DNA of 64,000 nucleotides from Salinarimonas sp046292825 (GTDB lineage Bacteria; Pseudomonadota; Alphaproteobacteria; Rhizobiales; Beijerinckiaceae): contig NZ_JBKBQG010000010.1 of assembly GCF_046292825.1 (NCBI RefSeq), positions 1 through 64,000 on the forward strand, given 5' to 3'. The notes beneath the pieces were generated by a model. The model saw nothing but the letters and a program-made list of their open reading frames with translations. It ran no database searches and was not told the DNA's origin. Numbering within the stretch: the first letter of the stretch is position 1; every line of letters starts with the position of its first letter. The position numbers and the translations under genes were made by a program. This document shows, piece by piece, positions 25,632 to 34,886 of this stretch.

Positions 25632-26782
25632 GCGAGGAATTCACCTTCAGCGTCGCCGCGACCGACGGCGCCGCCCGCTCGGGCGAGATCCGGATGCCGC
25701 GCGGCGTGATCCGCACGCCCGCCTTCATGCCGGTCGGCACCGCGGCGACGGTCAAGGCGATGTATCCCGACCAGGTGAAGGCGCTCGGCGCCGACGTCGT
25801 GCTCGGCAACACCTATCATCTGATGCTGCGCCCCGGCGCGGAGCGGGTCGCGCGGCTCGGCGGGCTGCATCGCTTCATGAACTGGCCCTACCCGATCCTC
25901 ACCGATTCGGGCGGCTTCCAGGTGATGTCGCTCTCCGATCTGCGCAAGATGGACGCCGACGGCGTCACCTTCCGCTCGCATATCGACGGCTCGACGCACC
26001 GCCTCACCCCCGAGCGCTCGATCGAGATCCAGGGGCTCCTCGGCTCCGACATCCAGATGCAGCTCGACGAATGCGTCAAGCTGCCCAATACCGAGGAGGC
26101 GGTGGAGAAGGCGATGCGGCTCTCGCTCGCCTGGGCGGAGCGCTGCAAGGTCGCCTTCGGCGATCAGCCGGGCAAGGCGATGTTCGGCATCGTCCAGGGC
26201 GGCGCGTCCGAGCGGCTGCGCGTCGAGAGCGCGCGCGCGCTCGTCGATCTCGATCTCAAAGGATACGCCATCGGCGGGCTCGCGGTCGGCGAGCCGCAGG
26301 ACGTGATGCTCGCCATGATCGAGGCCGTCGAGCCGCATCTGCCCGCCGAGAAGCCGCGCTACCTCATGGGGGTCGGCACGCCCGACGACATCGTCGAGGC
26401 GGTGCGGCGCGGCGTCGACATGTTCGACTGCGTGATGCCGACCCGCGCCGGCCGCCACGGCATGGCCTATACCCATGGCGGCCGGCTCAACCTGAAGAAC
26501 GCCCGCTATGCCGAGGACACGCGCCCGCTCGATCCGACGATGAAGTGCGAGGCCTCGACCACCTATTCCCGCGCCTATCTCCACCACCTCGTCCGCGCGG
26601 GCGAGATCCTGGGCATGATGCTGCTCACCTGGAACAACCTCTCCTATTATCAGGAGCTCATGGCGGGCCTGCGCAAGGCGATCCGCGAGGGGCGCCTGGA
26701 GGATTTCGTCGCCCAGACCAAGGAGGGCTGGGCGCGCGGGGCGATGGACGACGGCGCGGGGGAGGGTGCGGGCGAGGGGTAA
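25628..26782 (+). CDS. tgt: tRNA-guanine transglycosylase (384 aa), zinc ligands altered
   Basis: Tgt swaps guanine for a queuine precursor (preQ1) at the wobble position of tRNAs with GUN anticodons. The active-site regions are intact: LTDSGGFQVMSL with the catalytic Asp, FGIVQGG, GGLAVGEP, and the nucleophile Asp in VDMFDCVMPTR. In contrast, the structural zinc site usually written CxCxxC plus His reads MKCEAS (only the middle Cys remains), and the later H in the LLTWHNL context is Asn (LLTWNNLSYY). The protein is otherwise full length, so the fold presumably holds without zinc. The start overlaps the queA stop. Confidence 0.95.
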   Translation: MSEEFTFSVAATDGAARSGEIRMPRGVIRTPAFMPVGTAATVKAMYPDQVKALGADVVLGNTYHLMLRPGAERVARLGGLHRFMNWPYPILTDSGGFQVMSLSDLRKMDADGVTFRSHIDGSTHRLTPERSIEIQGLLGSDIQMQLDECVKLPNTEEAVEKAMRLSLAWAERCKVAFGDQPGKAMFGIVQGGASERLRVESARALVDLDLKGYAIGGLAVGEPQDVMLAMIEAVEPHLPAEKPRYLMGVGTPDDIVEAVRRGVDMFDCVMPTRAGRHGMAYTHGGRLNLKNARYAEDTRPLDPTMKCEASTTYSRAYLHHLVRAGEILGMMLLTWNNLSYYQELMAGLRKAIREGRLEDFVAQTKEGWARGAMDDGAGEGAGEG

Positions 26783-26796
26783 GGCGGTCTGTCAAG

Positions 26797-26847
26797 GTGT
26801 CATCCCCGATCGGCGCACGCTGCGCGTGCTCCGGCCGGGGATGACAC
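26797..26847. terminator. Bidirectional hairpin between convergent tgt and pgi
   Basis: A 12-base perfect stem (GTGTCATCCCCG with CGGGGATGACAC) encloses a 27-base loop that itself contains GCGCACGCTGCGCGTGC. It lies between two convergent genes and begins with the same GTGTCATCCC as the dispersed repeat at 12581, so it is both a repeat relative and a likely terminator for either strand. Confidence 0.65.
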
Positions 26848-26864
26848 GGGGGGCTTCGTCTCCC

Positions 26865-28187
26865 TCACCCCTCCGCGAGATAGCGCTTCGCGAGCACCTT
26901 GCCCTCTTCCACCGCCGGCTGGTCGAACGGGTCGACGCCGAGCCCGTAGCCGGTGAGGATCGTCTCGAGCATGAAGTGCATGAGAAGGCGGCCGATGGCG
27001 CGCTCGTCGAGGCGCTCGAGGTGGATGCGCCGCACCGGGCGGTGATTTTTGGCGAGCGTGTCGGCCGTGGCGCGCCCTTGCGCGGCGACGAGATCGCCGA
27101 TCGTCTTGCCCGCGAAACCGGCCTGGCCCGCGCGCTCGGCGAGATCGGCCGCGATCCGCGGTCCCTGTCCGGCGCATTCGACGGTCACCACCGTGAACAG
27201 CTTGTCGTTGGGGCCGCCGAGATAGAGCTGCAATTGGCTGTGCTGATCGACGGGGCCGATCGCGGCGACGGGGGTCGAGCCCTTGCCGTCCTTGCCGAGG
27301 CTCTCGCCCCACAGCTGCACCCACCAGCGGGTGAAGCGCTCGAGGCGGTCGGCATAGGCCATCATCACGTTGATCGCCTTGCCCTCGAGCTGGCCGGCGA
27401 TGGCGATCGCGGCGCCCTGCGCGACCGCGATCTCGGAGGCGGGCAGGCCGTCGCGGATCGGATCGTAGGCCTGAGCCGCGCCGGCGCGGATCGCGCGGAT
27501 GTCGAGGCCGAGAATCGCGGCGGGCAGGAGGCCGACATTGGTGAGGACCGAATAACGCCCGCCGATCCGGGTGTGGTGATCGAGGAAGCGCACGCCCTCG
27601 GGCTCGAGCAGGTCGCGCAGCGCATTCTTGCCGCCACCGGGTGCGCGCGGCTCGGACAGGCCGACGATCGTGTCGCCCGCGCGCCCGCGCAGGCCCGCCC
27701 CGTCGAGGGCGGAGAGGACGGCCATGGTCTGCATCAGCGTCTCGCCGGTGCCGCCCGATTTCGAGATCGCGGCGAAGCGGGTCGTCTCGAGCGGAAGGCG
27801 GGCGAGGACGCGCTCGAAGGTGAGGGGGTCGAGATTGTCGAGGAAGTGGACGCGCACGCCCTCGGCGAGGCGCCCGGCGCCCGGCACCGCGTAATCGGCG
27901 AGCTGGGCGAGCGCCTGGCCGCCGAGGCTGGAGCCGCCCGTGCCGAGGAAGACCACGTCGGTCGCGCCGTTGCCCTTCAGCATCGCCGCCGCCTCCTCAA
28001 TGCCCGCGAGATCCTCGGTCTCGTGCGGAAGCGACAGGAGCGGCAGGCGCCCGCTCTGCTCCTCCTCGCGCAGGCGCTGCATGCCCGTCTCGGAGAGCTT
28101 CAGCGCCGCCTCGATCGCCGTCTCCGGAATGCCCGGCCCGCCGATGCTCCGGCCGAGCGCCTGATCGATCGCGTGCGTGAAAGCCAT
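26865..28187 (-). CDS. pgi: Glucose-6-phosphate isomerase, short form (440 aa)
   Basis: Pgi interconverts glucose 6-phosphate and fructose 6-phosphate. The sugar-phosphate-binding SIS folds show FLGTGGSSLGGQALAQL and FAAISKSGGTGETLMQ; later QLWGESLGKDGKGSTPVAAI and the catalytic DQHSQLQLYLGGP follow. At 440 residues it belongs to the short bacterial type rather than the 550-residue E. coli type. It is a single gene on the minus strand, converging on tgt, with its start 93 bases from the end of the GGDEF-EAL gene. Confidence 0.94.
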   Translation of the reverse strand: MAFTHAIDQALGRSIGGPGIPETAIEAALKLSETGMQRLREEEQSGRLPLLSLPHETEDLAGIEEAAAMLKGNGATDVVFLGTGGSSLGGQALAQLADYAVPGAGRLAEGVRVHFLDNLDPLTFERVLARLPLETTRFAAISKSGGTGETLMQTMAVLSALDGAGLRGRAGDTIVGLSEPRAPGGGKNALRDLLEPEGVRFLDHHTRIGGRYSVLTNVGLLPAAILGLDIRAIRAGAAQAYDPIRDGLPASEIAVAQGAAIAIAGQLEGKAINVMMAYADRLERFTRWWVQLWGESLGKDGKGSTPVAAIGPVDQHSQLQLYLGGPNDKLFTVVTVECAGQGPRIAADLAERAGQAGFAGKTIGDLVAAQGRATADTLAKNHRPVRRIHLERLDERAIGRLLMHFMLETILTGYGLGVDPFDQPAVEEGKVLAKRYLAEG

Positions 28188-28280
28188 GCTCGTCTCCTCG
28201 TGTCGAATGTGCCGGCACCTTAGCGCCGACCGGACGGGGAGGACAACGCGCGAGCGGGGCGGAAGTCCCGCGCTGCGATT

Positions 28281-31058
28281 TCAGGCGGCGCTGGCGTCGC
28301 GGGCGGGGAGCGCGCTCGGCGGGGCGGGGCGGCCGATGAGATAGCCTTGAGCCTGCGAGCAGCCTTCGTTGCGGACGAGGGCGAGCTGCTCCTGCGTCTC
28401 GACGCCTTCGGCGGTGATCGTCATGCCGAGCCGCGCGCCGAGCCCGACGATCGCGCGCACGATCGCCGCGGTCTGCGGGTTGTCGAGGTCCTGGACGAAG
28501 GAGCGGTCGATCTTGATCTTGTCGGAGGGGAAGCGGCGCAGGTAGCCGAGCGACGAGAAGCCGGTGCCGAAATCGTCCATCGCGATCGAGACGCCGATCT
28601 CGCGCAGCGCCCCGAGCACGCGCAGGACGCCCTTCGCATCCTGCATCAGCGCGGATTCGGTGATCTCGAGTTCGAGCCGGCTCGCCGGCAGCCGCGCCTC
28701 GCGCAGGGCGCGCGTCACCGCGTCGAACAGGCCGTCGCCCTCGAGCTGGCGGGCGGAGACGTTGACGGAGACCCGCAGCTCCATCGGCCAGCGCGCGGCC
28801 TCGCGGCAGGCGAGCGCGAGCACGCGCGCTCCGATCGCGTCGATGAGGCCGATCTCCTCGGCGAGCGGCACGAACATCGCGGGCGAAAGCAGGCCGCGGG
28901 CGGGATGGCGCCAGCGCACCAGCGCCTCGTGGCCGCAGACGCGGTCGGTCGCGAGGTCGAGGATCGGCTGGTAGTGGACCTCGAGCTCGTCGCGCGCGAT
29001 CGCCTCCCGCAATTCGACTTCGAGCGTTTGGCGCTCCTGGGCGGCCGCATCCATCGCCGGCTCGAAGAAGCGATAGCCGCCGCGACCGTCCGCCTTGGCG
29101 CGGTAGAGGGCGAGGTCGGCGGCCTTGAACAGCGCGTCCGCGCTCGTCCCGTCCCGCGGCGCGACCGCGATGCCGAGGCTGTAGCCGACGGGGATGCGGT
29201 GCCCCTCGACGCTCATCGGCGGGCGCATCGCCGCCACGAGGCGCTCGGCGAGGTCGCGGGCACCGTGCGGCTGCTCGGCTTGGGTCTGGAGGAGGGCGAA
29301 CTCGTCGCCGCCGAGCCGCGCCACGAGTTCGCCCTCGCGCAGCACGCCGCGCACGCGCTCCGCGACGCCGCGCAGGAGGGCGTCGCCGGCGGGATGGCCG
29401 AGCGTGTCGTTGACGGTCTTGAAGCGGTCGAGATCGACGCAGATCAAAGCGAGCGGCGCGGCCGCGCGGGCGTGGAGGTGCTCGTCGAGCCGCTCGCGCA
29501 GGAGCACGCGGTTCGGCAACGCGGTGAGCGCGTCATGGCGCGCCATGTGCGCGATGCGCTCCTCGGCGCGCTTGCGCGCGGTGATGTCGGTATAGGTGCG
29601 CACCGCGCCCCCGCCCGCGAGCGGGACCGTGCGCACCTCGATCACCAAGCCGTTCGAGCGACGGCGCTCGTAGACGTGCGAGGGCCCCATCACGCGTCGC
29701 AGATTGTCGAAGGCACGCGCGGCGTCGTCCTCGCTCACGAAGTCGTCGTGCTCCACCTGGAACATGGTCAGATCGGCGAGGGTCGGACCCGCGGCGAGCA
29801 CCTCTTCGGGGATGTCGAGGAGCTCGGTGACGCGCCGGTTGTAGATGACGACGCGGCCGTCGCGGTCGATCATCAGGAGACCCTGATCCATGTTCTCGAG
29901 CGTCGCGGTGAGGAGCTCGGTCTGCTCCGCGAGCGCGCTCGTGCGCTCGGCGACGCGGCCTTCGAGTTCGGCCCGCGCGGCGGCGAGGCTCGCATCGCGG
30001 TCGCCGAGGTCGCGCGCGGCCTGGGCGAGCGCCTGCGCGACGAGATCGGCCTCGGCGATCGGCAAGTCGGGCGCGTCGACGCGGCGGCCCTCGCCGAGAT
30101 CGCGCGCGAGCCGCGCGAGCGTGCGGTAGGTGCCCGCGATCCGCCGGCTCAGGAGGAGCGCCGCGACGCCGGCCAGCGCGCCGAGGAGGATGCCCAAGCC
30201 GACGAGCTTCAGGACGGAGAGGTGCAGCGGCGCCTCGAGCGCGGATTCCGGCAGCCCGACCGCCACGGTCCAGCCCGTGAGCTGCGAGCGCGCATAGGCG
30301 CCGAACACCGGCACCCCGACGAGATTGGTGCCGCGCCAGGTCCCCGAGCGGCCGATGAGCTCCTCGAAGCCCGGCAGCTTCGTACCCGAGAAGGTCGCGT
30401 TCTGGCTCGAGCGCGCGAGGATCGTGCCGCGCGCGTCGGAGATCGACGCCCACCGCGACGGCTGGTCCTCCGGCTCGACGCCGATCAGCACGCGGTGGAC
30501 GGCGTCGATCGGGATCTCCGCGGTGACGATGCGCTTGACCTCGATGCCGCCCCAGACGGGAACCGAGACGGCGACGATCGGCTCGCGCGTTTCCGGCGAG
30601 AGGTGAAAGCCCGAAACGTGCGGGGCCCCCGTCCGCGCCACGATGTTGAGGATCGCGCGCTCGCTCTCGTCGGGTTCGTTCGCAGCGACCGGCGAGCCGA
30701 AGGGCATGCGCGTGTGCAGGAGGCGGCGCCCCTGCGCGTCGCGCACGACGATCGCCGCATCGAGCCGCCGCGCGGCGTTCTGCGCTTCCTCGAGAAACGG
30801 CCCGAGATCGTCCTCGCGCAGCGAGCGGGCGCCGGCCAGCACGTCGAGGGCGGAGATGGTCGCGCCGACGAGTTCGTCGGAGGCCGTGAGCACGGTGGCG
30901 GCCTTGTCGCGCACCTCGTCCGTGACCATCTGGCGCGCGTCCGAGGCGAGACGCACCGTCAGATAGCCGGAATAGACGATCGGGGGGAGGGCGAGCACGA
31001 GCGCGAACGCCGTGAGGTACCAGCCGAACGTCAGCCGCCCCGCCTTCCTCCTGCTCAC
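28281..31058 (-). CDS. Membrane sensor diguanylate cyclase/phosphodiesterase, GGDEF-EAL (925 aa)
   Basis: The product turns over the second messenger cyclic di-GMP. A first membrane helix (about 10-32) is followed by a periplasmic Cache-like sensor of about 240 residues, a second helix (about 285-305), then a PAS domain (about 390-490; LLTATLENMDQGLLMIDRDG). The GGDEF domain has the intact active site RLGGDEFALL, and the EAL domain has GHEALVRWRHP, EITESALM and MDDFGTGFSSLGYLRRFP. Both catalytic sites look active, so the net direction may depend on the sensed signal. It is a lone gene between pgi and the CoA-ester lyase set. Confidence 0.94.
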   Translation of the reverse strand: MSRRKAGRLTFGWYLTAFALVLALPPIVYSGYLTVRLASDARQMVTDEVRDKAATVLTASDELVGATISALDVLAGARSLREDDLGPFLEEAQNAARRLDAAIVVRDAQGRRLLHTRMPFGSPVAANEPDESERAILNIVARTGAPHVSGFHLSPETREPIVAVSVPVWGGIEVKRIVTAEIPIDAVHRVLIGVEPEDQPSRWASISDARGTILARSSQNATFSGTKLPGFEELIGRSGTWRGTNLVGVPVFGAYARSQLTGWTVAVGLPESALEAPLHLSVLKLVGLGILLGALAGVAALLLSRRIAGTYRTLARLARDLGEGRRVDAPDLPIAEADLVAQALAQAARDLGDRDASLAAARAELEGRVAERTSALAEQTELLTATLENMDQGLLMIDRDGRVVIYNRRVTELLDIPEEVLAAGPTLADLTMFQVEHDDFVSEDDAARAFDNLRRVMGPSHVYERRRSNGLVIEVRTVPLAGGGAVRTYTDITARKRAEERIAHMARHDALTALPNRVLLRERLDEHLHARAAAPLALICVDLDRFKTVNDTLGHPAGDALLRGVAERVRGVLREGELVARLGGDEFALLQTQAEQPHGARDLAERLVAAMRPPMSVEGHRIPVGYSLGIAVAPRDGTSADALFKAADLALYRAKADGRGGYRFFEPAMDAAAQERQTLEVELREAIARDELEVHYQPILDLATDRVCGHEALVRWRHPARGLLSPAMFVPLAEEIGLIDAIGARVLALACREAARWPMELRVSVNVSARQLEGDGLFDAVTRALREARLPASRLELEITESALMQDAKGVLRVLGALREIGVSIAMDDFGTGFSSLGYLRRFPSDKIKIDRSFVQDLDNPQTAAIVRAIVGLGARLGMTITAEGVETQEQLALVRNEGCSQAQGYLIGRPAPPSALPARDASAA

Positions 31059-31137
31059 CGGCGCCCCCCTGCGAATGCTCTTCCGGAGAGCATAGCCGAG
31101 GAGTGTTAAGAATCGACTCTGTCGCCCGAGGGCGCGC

Positions 31138-32001
31138 TCAAGACCGCGCGAGGAGACGCCGCGCGCGTTTGAGATGGGGCATGTCGATCATCTCGCCGTC
31201 GATCGCGACGACGCCCGCGCCGGGGTCCCGCTCGAAGGCCTCGACGATGGCGCGCGCCTTGGCGATCTCCTCGGTGGTGGGCGCGAAGGTCTCGTTGATG
31301 ACGGGCACCTGCGCGGGATGGATCGCGAGCTTGCCCGCAAAACCGTCGCGGCGTGCGGCGCGGCACTCCGCGGCGAGGCCGTCGAGATCGCGGAAGGCGG
31401 TGTGGACCGTGTCGACCGCGTCGACCTCCGCCGCGGCCGCGCCGAGCAGCGTGAGGGCGCGGGCGAGCCGGTAGGGCTGCGCGAAGGCGCCGGTCTCGTC
31501 GCGATTGGTCTCCGCGCCGAGATCGGCCGAGAGATCCTCCGCGCCCCAGGCGAGGCCGGTGAGGCGATGGCTCGCGCCGCCGAACGTGCCGAGCGCGAAC
31601 ACCGCCTTCGCGGTCTCGGTCGCGATCGCGAGGATGCGGGTGCGCCCGTCCTCGAGGCCGTATTCCGCCTCGCGCACGGCGATCATCGCCGCGATGTGGG
31701 AGACGTCGCGGCCGCCGCAGGCCTTGGGCAGCACGATGCCGTCGGGCCCCGCCCGCATCACCGTGTCGAGATCCGCGCCGGTGAGGGTGGTGTCGAGCGC
31801 GTTCACGCGCACGTAGAGACGCGGGCGCTGCGGCCGCGAGGCGGCGTCCGCGAGCGCCTGCGCGGCGACGGCGCGCGCCGCCTCCTTCGCCGAGGGCGCG
31901 ACCGAATCCTCGAGATCGAGGATCAGCGCGTCGGCGCCCGCGTCGAGCGCCTTGGCGATCTTGCGCTCGCTGTCGCCGGGCACGAAGAGATAGGAGCGCA
32001 T
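31138..32001 (-). CDS. CoA-ester lyase, HpcH/HpaI/CitE family (287 aa)
   Basis: The protein has the CitE-like TIM barrel: RSYLFVPGDSERKIAKAL, ALILDLEDSVAPSAKEAAR, LYVRVNALDT, GIVLPKACGGRDV, IATETAKAVFAL, LAWGAEDLSADLG and KLAIHPAQVPVINE. The Arg and the acidic metal ligands of the family are present. Members cleave or hydrolyse malyl-CoA, citramalyl-CoA or similar thioesters; which one applies here is not shown. The adjoining MaoC-type hydratase, 12 bases away on the same strand, suggests the two act in succession on one CoA ester. Confidence 0.88.
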   Translation of the reverse strand: MRSYLFVPGDSERKIAKALDAGADALILDLEDSVAPSAKEAARAVAAQALADAASRPQRPRLYVRVNALDTTLTGADLDTVMRAGPDGIVLPKACGGRDVSHIAAMIAVREAEYGLEDGRTRILAIATETAKAVFALGTFGGASHRLTGLAWGAEDLSADLGAETNRDETGAFAQPYRLARALTLLGAAAAEVDAVDTVHTAFRDLDGLAAECRAARRDGFAGKLAIHPAQVPVINETFAPTTEEIAKARAIVEAFERDPGAGVVAIDGEMIDMPHLKRARRLLARS

Positions 32002-32013
32002 CGCGGATCTCCC

Positions 32014-32499
32014 TCAGGCGGTGGGGCGCTTGAGCATGAAGGCCTGGCGCCGGCATTCGGCGACGAGGGTGCCGTCCTGCTTGTAGGCGCGGTGGTGGAA
32101 GGTGACGATGCCCGCGTTCGGGCGCGATTTCGATTCGCGCTTCTCCAGGATCTCGGTCGCCGCGTGGACCGTGTCGCCCTCGAAGAGGGGAGCGGGGAAG
32201 CGCACGTCGGTCATGCCGAGATTGGCGATCGTGGTGCCCACCGTCAGGTCGTTCACCGACATGCCGATCATGAGGCCGAGCGTGAAGAGCGAGTTCATCA
32301 GGGGCTTGCCCCACTCGGTCTCGGTCTCGCAGAAATGCGCGTCGATGTGCAGCGGCTGCGGGTTGAGGGTCATGTTGGAGAACAACATGTTGTCCATCTG
32401 CGTCACCGTGCGGGTGAGCTTGTGCTCGATCACCGCGCCGACGACGAAATCCTCGAAGTAGATGCCGCCCCGCTTGTGACGCCGGCTGTCGTCGATCAT
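32014..32499 (-). CDS. MaoC family (R)-hydratase/dehydratase (161 aa)
   Basis: A single hot-dog fold of the MaoC type. The hydratase-2 motif is visible as MTLNPQPLHIDAHFCETETE, carrying the catalytic Asp-His pair, followed by KPLMNSLFTLGLMIGMSV and DVRFPAPLFEGDTV. These enzymes hydrate 2-enoyl-CoA or mesaconyl-CoA-like substrates. It heads a two-gene set with the CoA-ester lyase. The start MIDDSRRHKRGG is supported by the family's usual opening (RGGIYFEDF). The transglycosylase gene is divergent. Confidence 0.88.
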   Translation of the reverse strand: MIDDSRRHKRGGIYFEDFVVGAVIEHKLTRTVTQMDNMLFSNMTLNPQPLHIDAHFCETETEWGKPLMNSLFTLGLMIGMSVNDLTVGTTIANLGMTDVRFPAPLFEGDTVHAATEILEKRESKSRPNAGIVTFHHRAYKQDGTLVAECRRQAFMLKRPTA

Positions 32500-32627
32500 C
32501 GCTGTCCTCCGTTGCGGCAGGTCCGCGTTTCGGCCCGCGCATTCAGGCTTCGTTTACCATGACGGCGCCATGGTCGTCGCGCCGCTCCTCGGGTCGCGAG
32601 GCGAGCGGCGACCAGGACCGGCGGGCC

Positions 32628-33536
32628 ATGTTCCTGTTCACCACGCCACCCGAGAGTTCGAGCGCGCCGCAGCGCCCCGTCGTCGAGGCGATCCGCGCCG
32701 GCGCGCGCGACGGCGATGTCGGTTTTGACTATCTCCTCGCCACCGCGCAACGCGAATCGGCGCTCGACCCGTCCGCGCGGGCGAGCACGTCGAGCGCCGC
32801 GGGCCTGTTCCAGTTCATCGAGGAGACCTGGCTGTCGCTCGTGCGCAGCGAGGGACCGCGCATCGGGCTCGGCGCGGAGGCGCAGGCGATCACGCGCGCG
32901 GGCGACGGACGCCACGTCGTCGCCGACCCGCGCCAGCGCGACGCCATCCTCGCTCTGCGCGAGGACCCGGAGATCTCCGCGCGGCTCGCGGGCGCCTTCA
33001 CCCGCCAGAACCGCGATCTCCTCGCCGCCGAACTCGGTCGCGAGCCGTCCGAGAGCGATCTCGCGGTCGCCCACGTGATGGGCGCGAGCGGGGCCGCGAG
33101 CCTGATCCGGGCCGTGCGCGAGGCCCCGCACACGCCCGCCGCCGATCTCTTCCCGCGCGCGGCCCAGGCGAACCGGGCTCTGTTCTTCGAGCCGGACGGG
33201 CGCTCCCGCGACGTCGCGGGGCTCTACCGCGCGATCGCCCAGGCGCAGGAACGCGCCGGGGCGCGCGCCCGAGACGCCGCCCCCGCCTTCGGCGAGGAGG
33301 CCCCGCTCGCCTTCGCGCGCGCCGACGGGCCGGCCTTCCACGGCTTCTTCCGCACCGACACCGCGCGCAGCCCCGTCTCGGGTGCGGTGTCGAGCCTCTG
33401 GGCGGGGGAGGGCGCCGCGATGCCGCCCGCCGCGCCGCCCGCTTCCGCGCCGGCCGCTCGGTCCTCCGCCGCCGCCCCGCGCGCCGCGGCGCAGGCTCCG
33501 CTCGATCTGTCGGCCTTCACGCGAGGCACGCGATGA
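32628..33536 (+). CDS. Lytic transglycosylase-like (SLT domain) protein (302 aa)
   Basis: The N-terminal third resembles a soluble lytic transglycosylase: FDYLLATAQRESALDPSARA with catalytic-type Glu, then STSSAAGLFQFIEETWL, and later LAVAHVMGASGAASLI. Such enzymes cut the glycan strands of peptidoglycan. No clear signal peptide is seen, and the last 100 residues are Ala/Pro-rich and probably disordered. The ATG at 32628 follows AGGACC; an ATG at 32559 in the same frame has no ribosome site. The stop overlaps the DUF2336 start by four bases, which links the two products. Confidence 0.75.
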   Translation: MFLFTTPPESSSAPQRPVVEAIRAGARDGDVGFDYLLATAQRESALDPSARASTSSAAGLFQFIEETWLSLVRSEGPRIGLGAEAQAITRAGDGRHVVADPRQRDAILALREDPEISARLAGAFTRQNRDLLAAELGREPSESDLAVAHVMGASGAASLIRAVREAPHTPAADLFPRAAQANRALFFEPDGRSRDVAGLYRAIAQAQERAGARARDAAPAFGEEAPLAFARADGPAFHGFFRTDTARSPVSGAVSSLWAGEGAAMPPAAPPASAPAARSSAAAPRAAAQAPLDLSAFTRGTR

Positions 33537-34747
33537 TCGTCCGCCGCTTCCTCCTGTGGGCCCGCACGGCGAGCGCCGGAGACCGCGCCGAGGCCCTGAG
33601 CGCGCTCGCCCGCTCCTATCTCTATTCCGATCTTTCGCCGCAGGACCGCGAGGACGCCGAGACCGCCTTCGTCGCCATGCTCGACGATCCCTCGCCGATC
33701 GTGCGCCGGGCGCTCGCCGAGTGCTTCGCCAATGCGGCGGAGGCGCCGCGCACCGTCGTCCTCGCCCTCGCGAGCGACCAGAGCGAAATCGCCGCCCTCG
33801 TTCTCGCCCGCTCGCCGATGCTGAGCGATGCCGACCTCGTCGATTGCGCGGCGCTCGGCGACGCCTTCGCGCAGACGGCGATCGCGCTGCGCCCGCGCCT
33901 CTCGGCGGCGGTGTCGGGAGCCCTCGCCGAGGTCGCGGACCCTCAAGCGCTCGTCGAGCTCCTCGGCAATCCGGGCGCGGAGATCGCGCGTGCGAGCCTC
34001 GCGCGCATCCTCGAGCGCTGCGGCGAGGACGGCGCCGTGCGCGAGGCGCTCATCGCCCGGCCGGACTGCCCGCTCGACATCCGCCAGGCGGTCGCGGTGG
34101 CGGTCGCGCGCAGCCTGCAGGATTTCGTCGTCGGCCGCGGCTGGCTCTCGCCGGAGCGCTCGGAGCGGGTGACGCGCGAGGCGCGCGAGAAGACGACGGT
34201 GGCGCTCTCCGCCGGAGCGGCGCACGAGGACGCGCGGCGCCTCGTCGTCCATCTGCGCGAGACGGGTCAGCTCACCGCCGCGATGCTCCTGCGCGCCGTC
34301 CTGTCGCGCGCGATGCCCTTCGTCGAGGCGGCGCTCGCCGACCTCACGGGGCTGCCGCCGAGCCGCGTGGCGCGTCTCGCCGCCGAGCCGCACGCTCCGG
34401 GATTCGCCGCGCTCTACGCCCGTTCCGGCCTGCCGGAGGGCCTGCGCCCCGCTTTCGTCGCCGCACTCTCGGCCGTGCGCGAGGCGAGCCTCGACGGTCG
34501 CGCCGCGGGCCTCGCTCTCTCGCGCCGCATGATCGAGCGCGTGCTCTCCGCCTGCGCGAGCCTGCCGCCGGAAGAAGCCGGGCGCCTCCTCGTCCTCCTG
34601 CGCCGCTACGAGATCGAGGCCGCCCGCGAGGAAGCCCGCGAGCGGACGGAAGCGCTCGCCGACGAGGCCGCGCTCGACGCGGCGATCGGCCATGTCGAGC
34701 GCGGCATCCTCGCCGCGATCCGCGCCCGGGGGTTCCTCGCGGCGTGA
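33533..34747 (+). CDS. DUF2336 domain protein (404 aa)
   Basis: A largely helical protein with HEAT-like repeats: LSPQDREDAETAFVAMLDDP, SPIVRRALAECFANAAEAP, RTVVLALASDQSEIAALVLA, and similar repeats to about residue 200. DUF2336 is common in alphaproteobacteria and has no established function. The ATGA overlap with the upstream transglycosylase-like gene means coupled translation. It is the last host-type gene before the AT-rich island. Confidence 0.82.
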   Translation: MIVRRFLLWARTASAGDRAEALSALARSYLYSDLSPQDREDAETAFVAMLDDPSPIVRRALAECFANAAEAPRTVVLALASDQSEIAALVLARSPMLSDADLVDCAALGDAFAQTAIALRPRLSAAVSGALAEVADPQALVELLGNPGAEIARASLARILERCGEDGAVREALIARPDCPLDIRQAVAVAVARSLQDFVVGRGWLSPERSERVTREAREKTTVALSAGAAHEDARRLVVHLRETGQLTAAMLLRAVLSRAMPFVEAALADLTGLPPSRVARLAAEPHAPGFAALYARSGLPEGLRPAFVAALSAVREASLDGRAAGLALSRRMIERVLSACASLPPEEAGRLLVLLRRYEIEAAREEARERTEALADEAALDAAIGHVERGILAAIRARGFLAA

Positions 34748-34886
34748 GGGGAGGGGGGGAAAACTGAATCTGCTCTCTTGCGTTGAGCAGGACCTGAACT
34801 TACAGTTTTTCTAAACCAGGAAGGACCTTGCGATTCTAAATCGCCTATGGATTTATTGCGAGGCGCCGTGCGATAGGAAATTTTAT
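34748..34886 (+). promoter_or_regulatory. Promoter region of the Thoeris operon
   Basis: The left part of the AT-rich island. A perfect inverted repeat GCGATT-CTA-AATCGC at 34830-34844 overlaps a weak promoter-like pair, TTGCGA at 34828 and ATTTAT at 34851, spaced 17 bases. A second repeat, GCGATA (34870-34875) and TATCGC (34893-34898), brackets the ribosome site and start codon. These related sites could bind one regulator. AGGAAA at 34875 with 6 bases to the ATG is a good ribosome site. Confidence 0.45.

Noticed and set aside
28347..31109. A 920-codon plus-strand open frame opposite the GGDEF-EAL gene
   Set aside because: Antisense shadow; the minus-strand product has intact GGDEF and EAL motifs.
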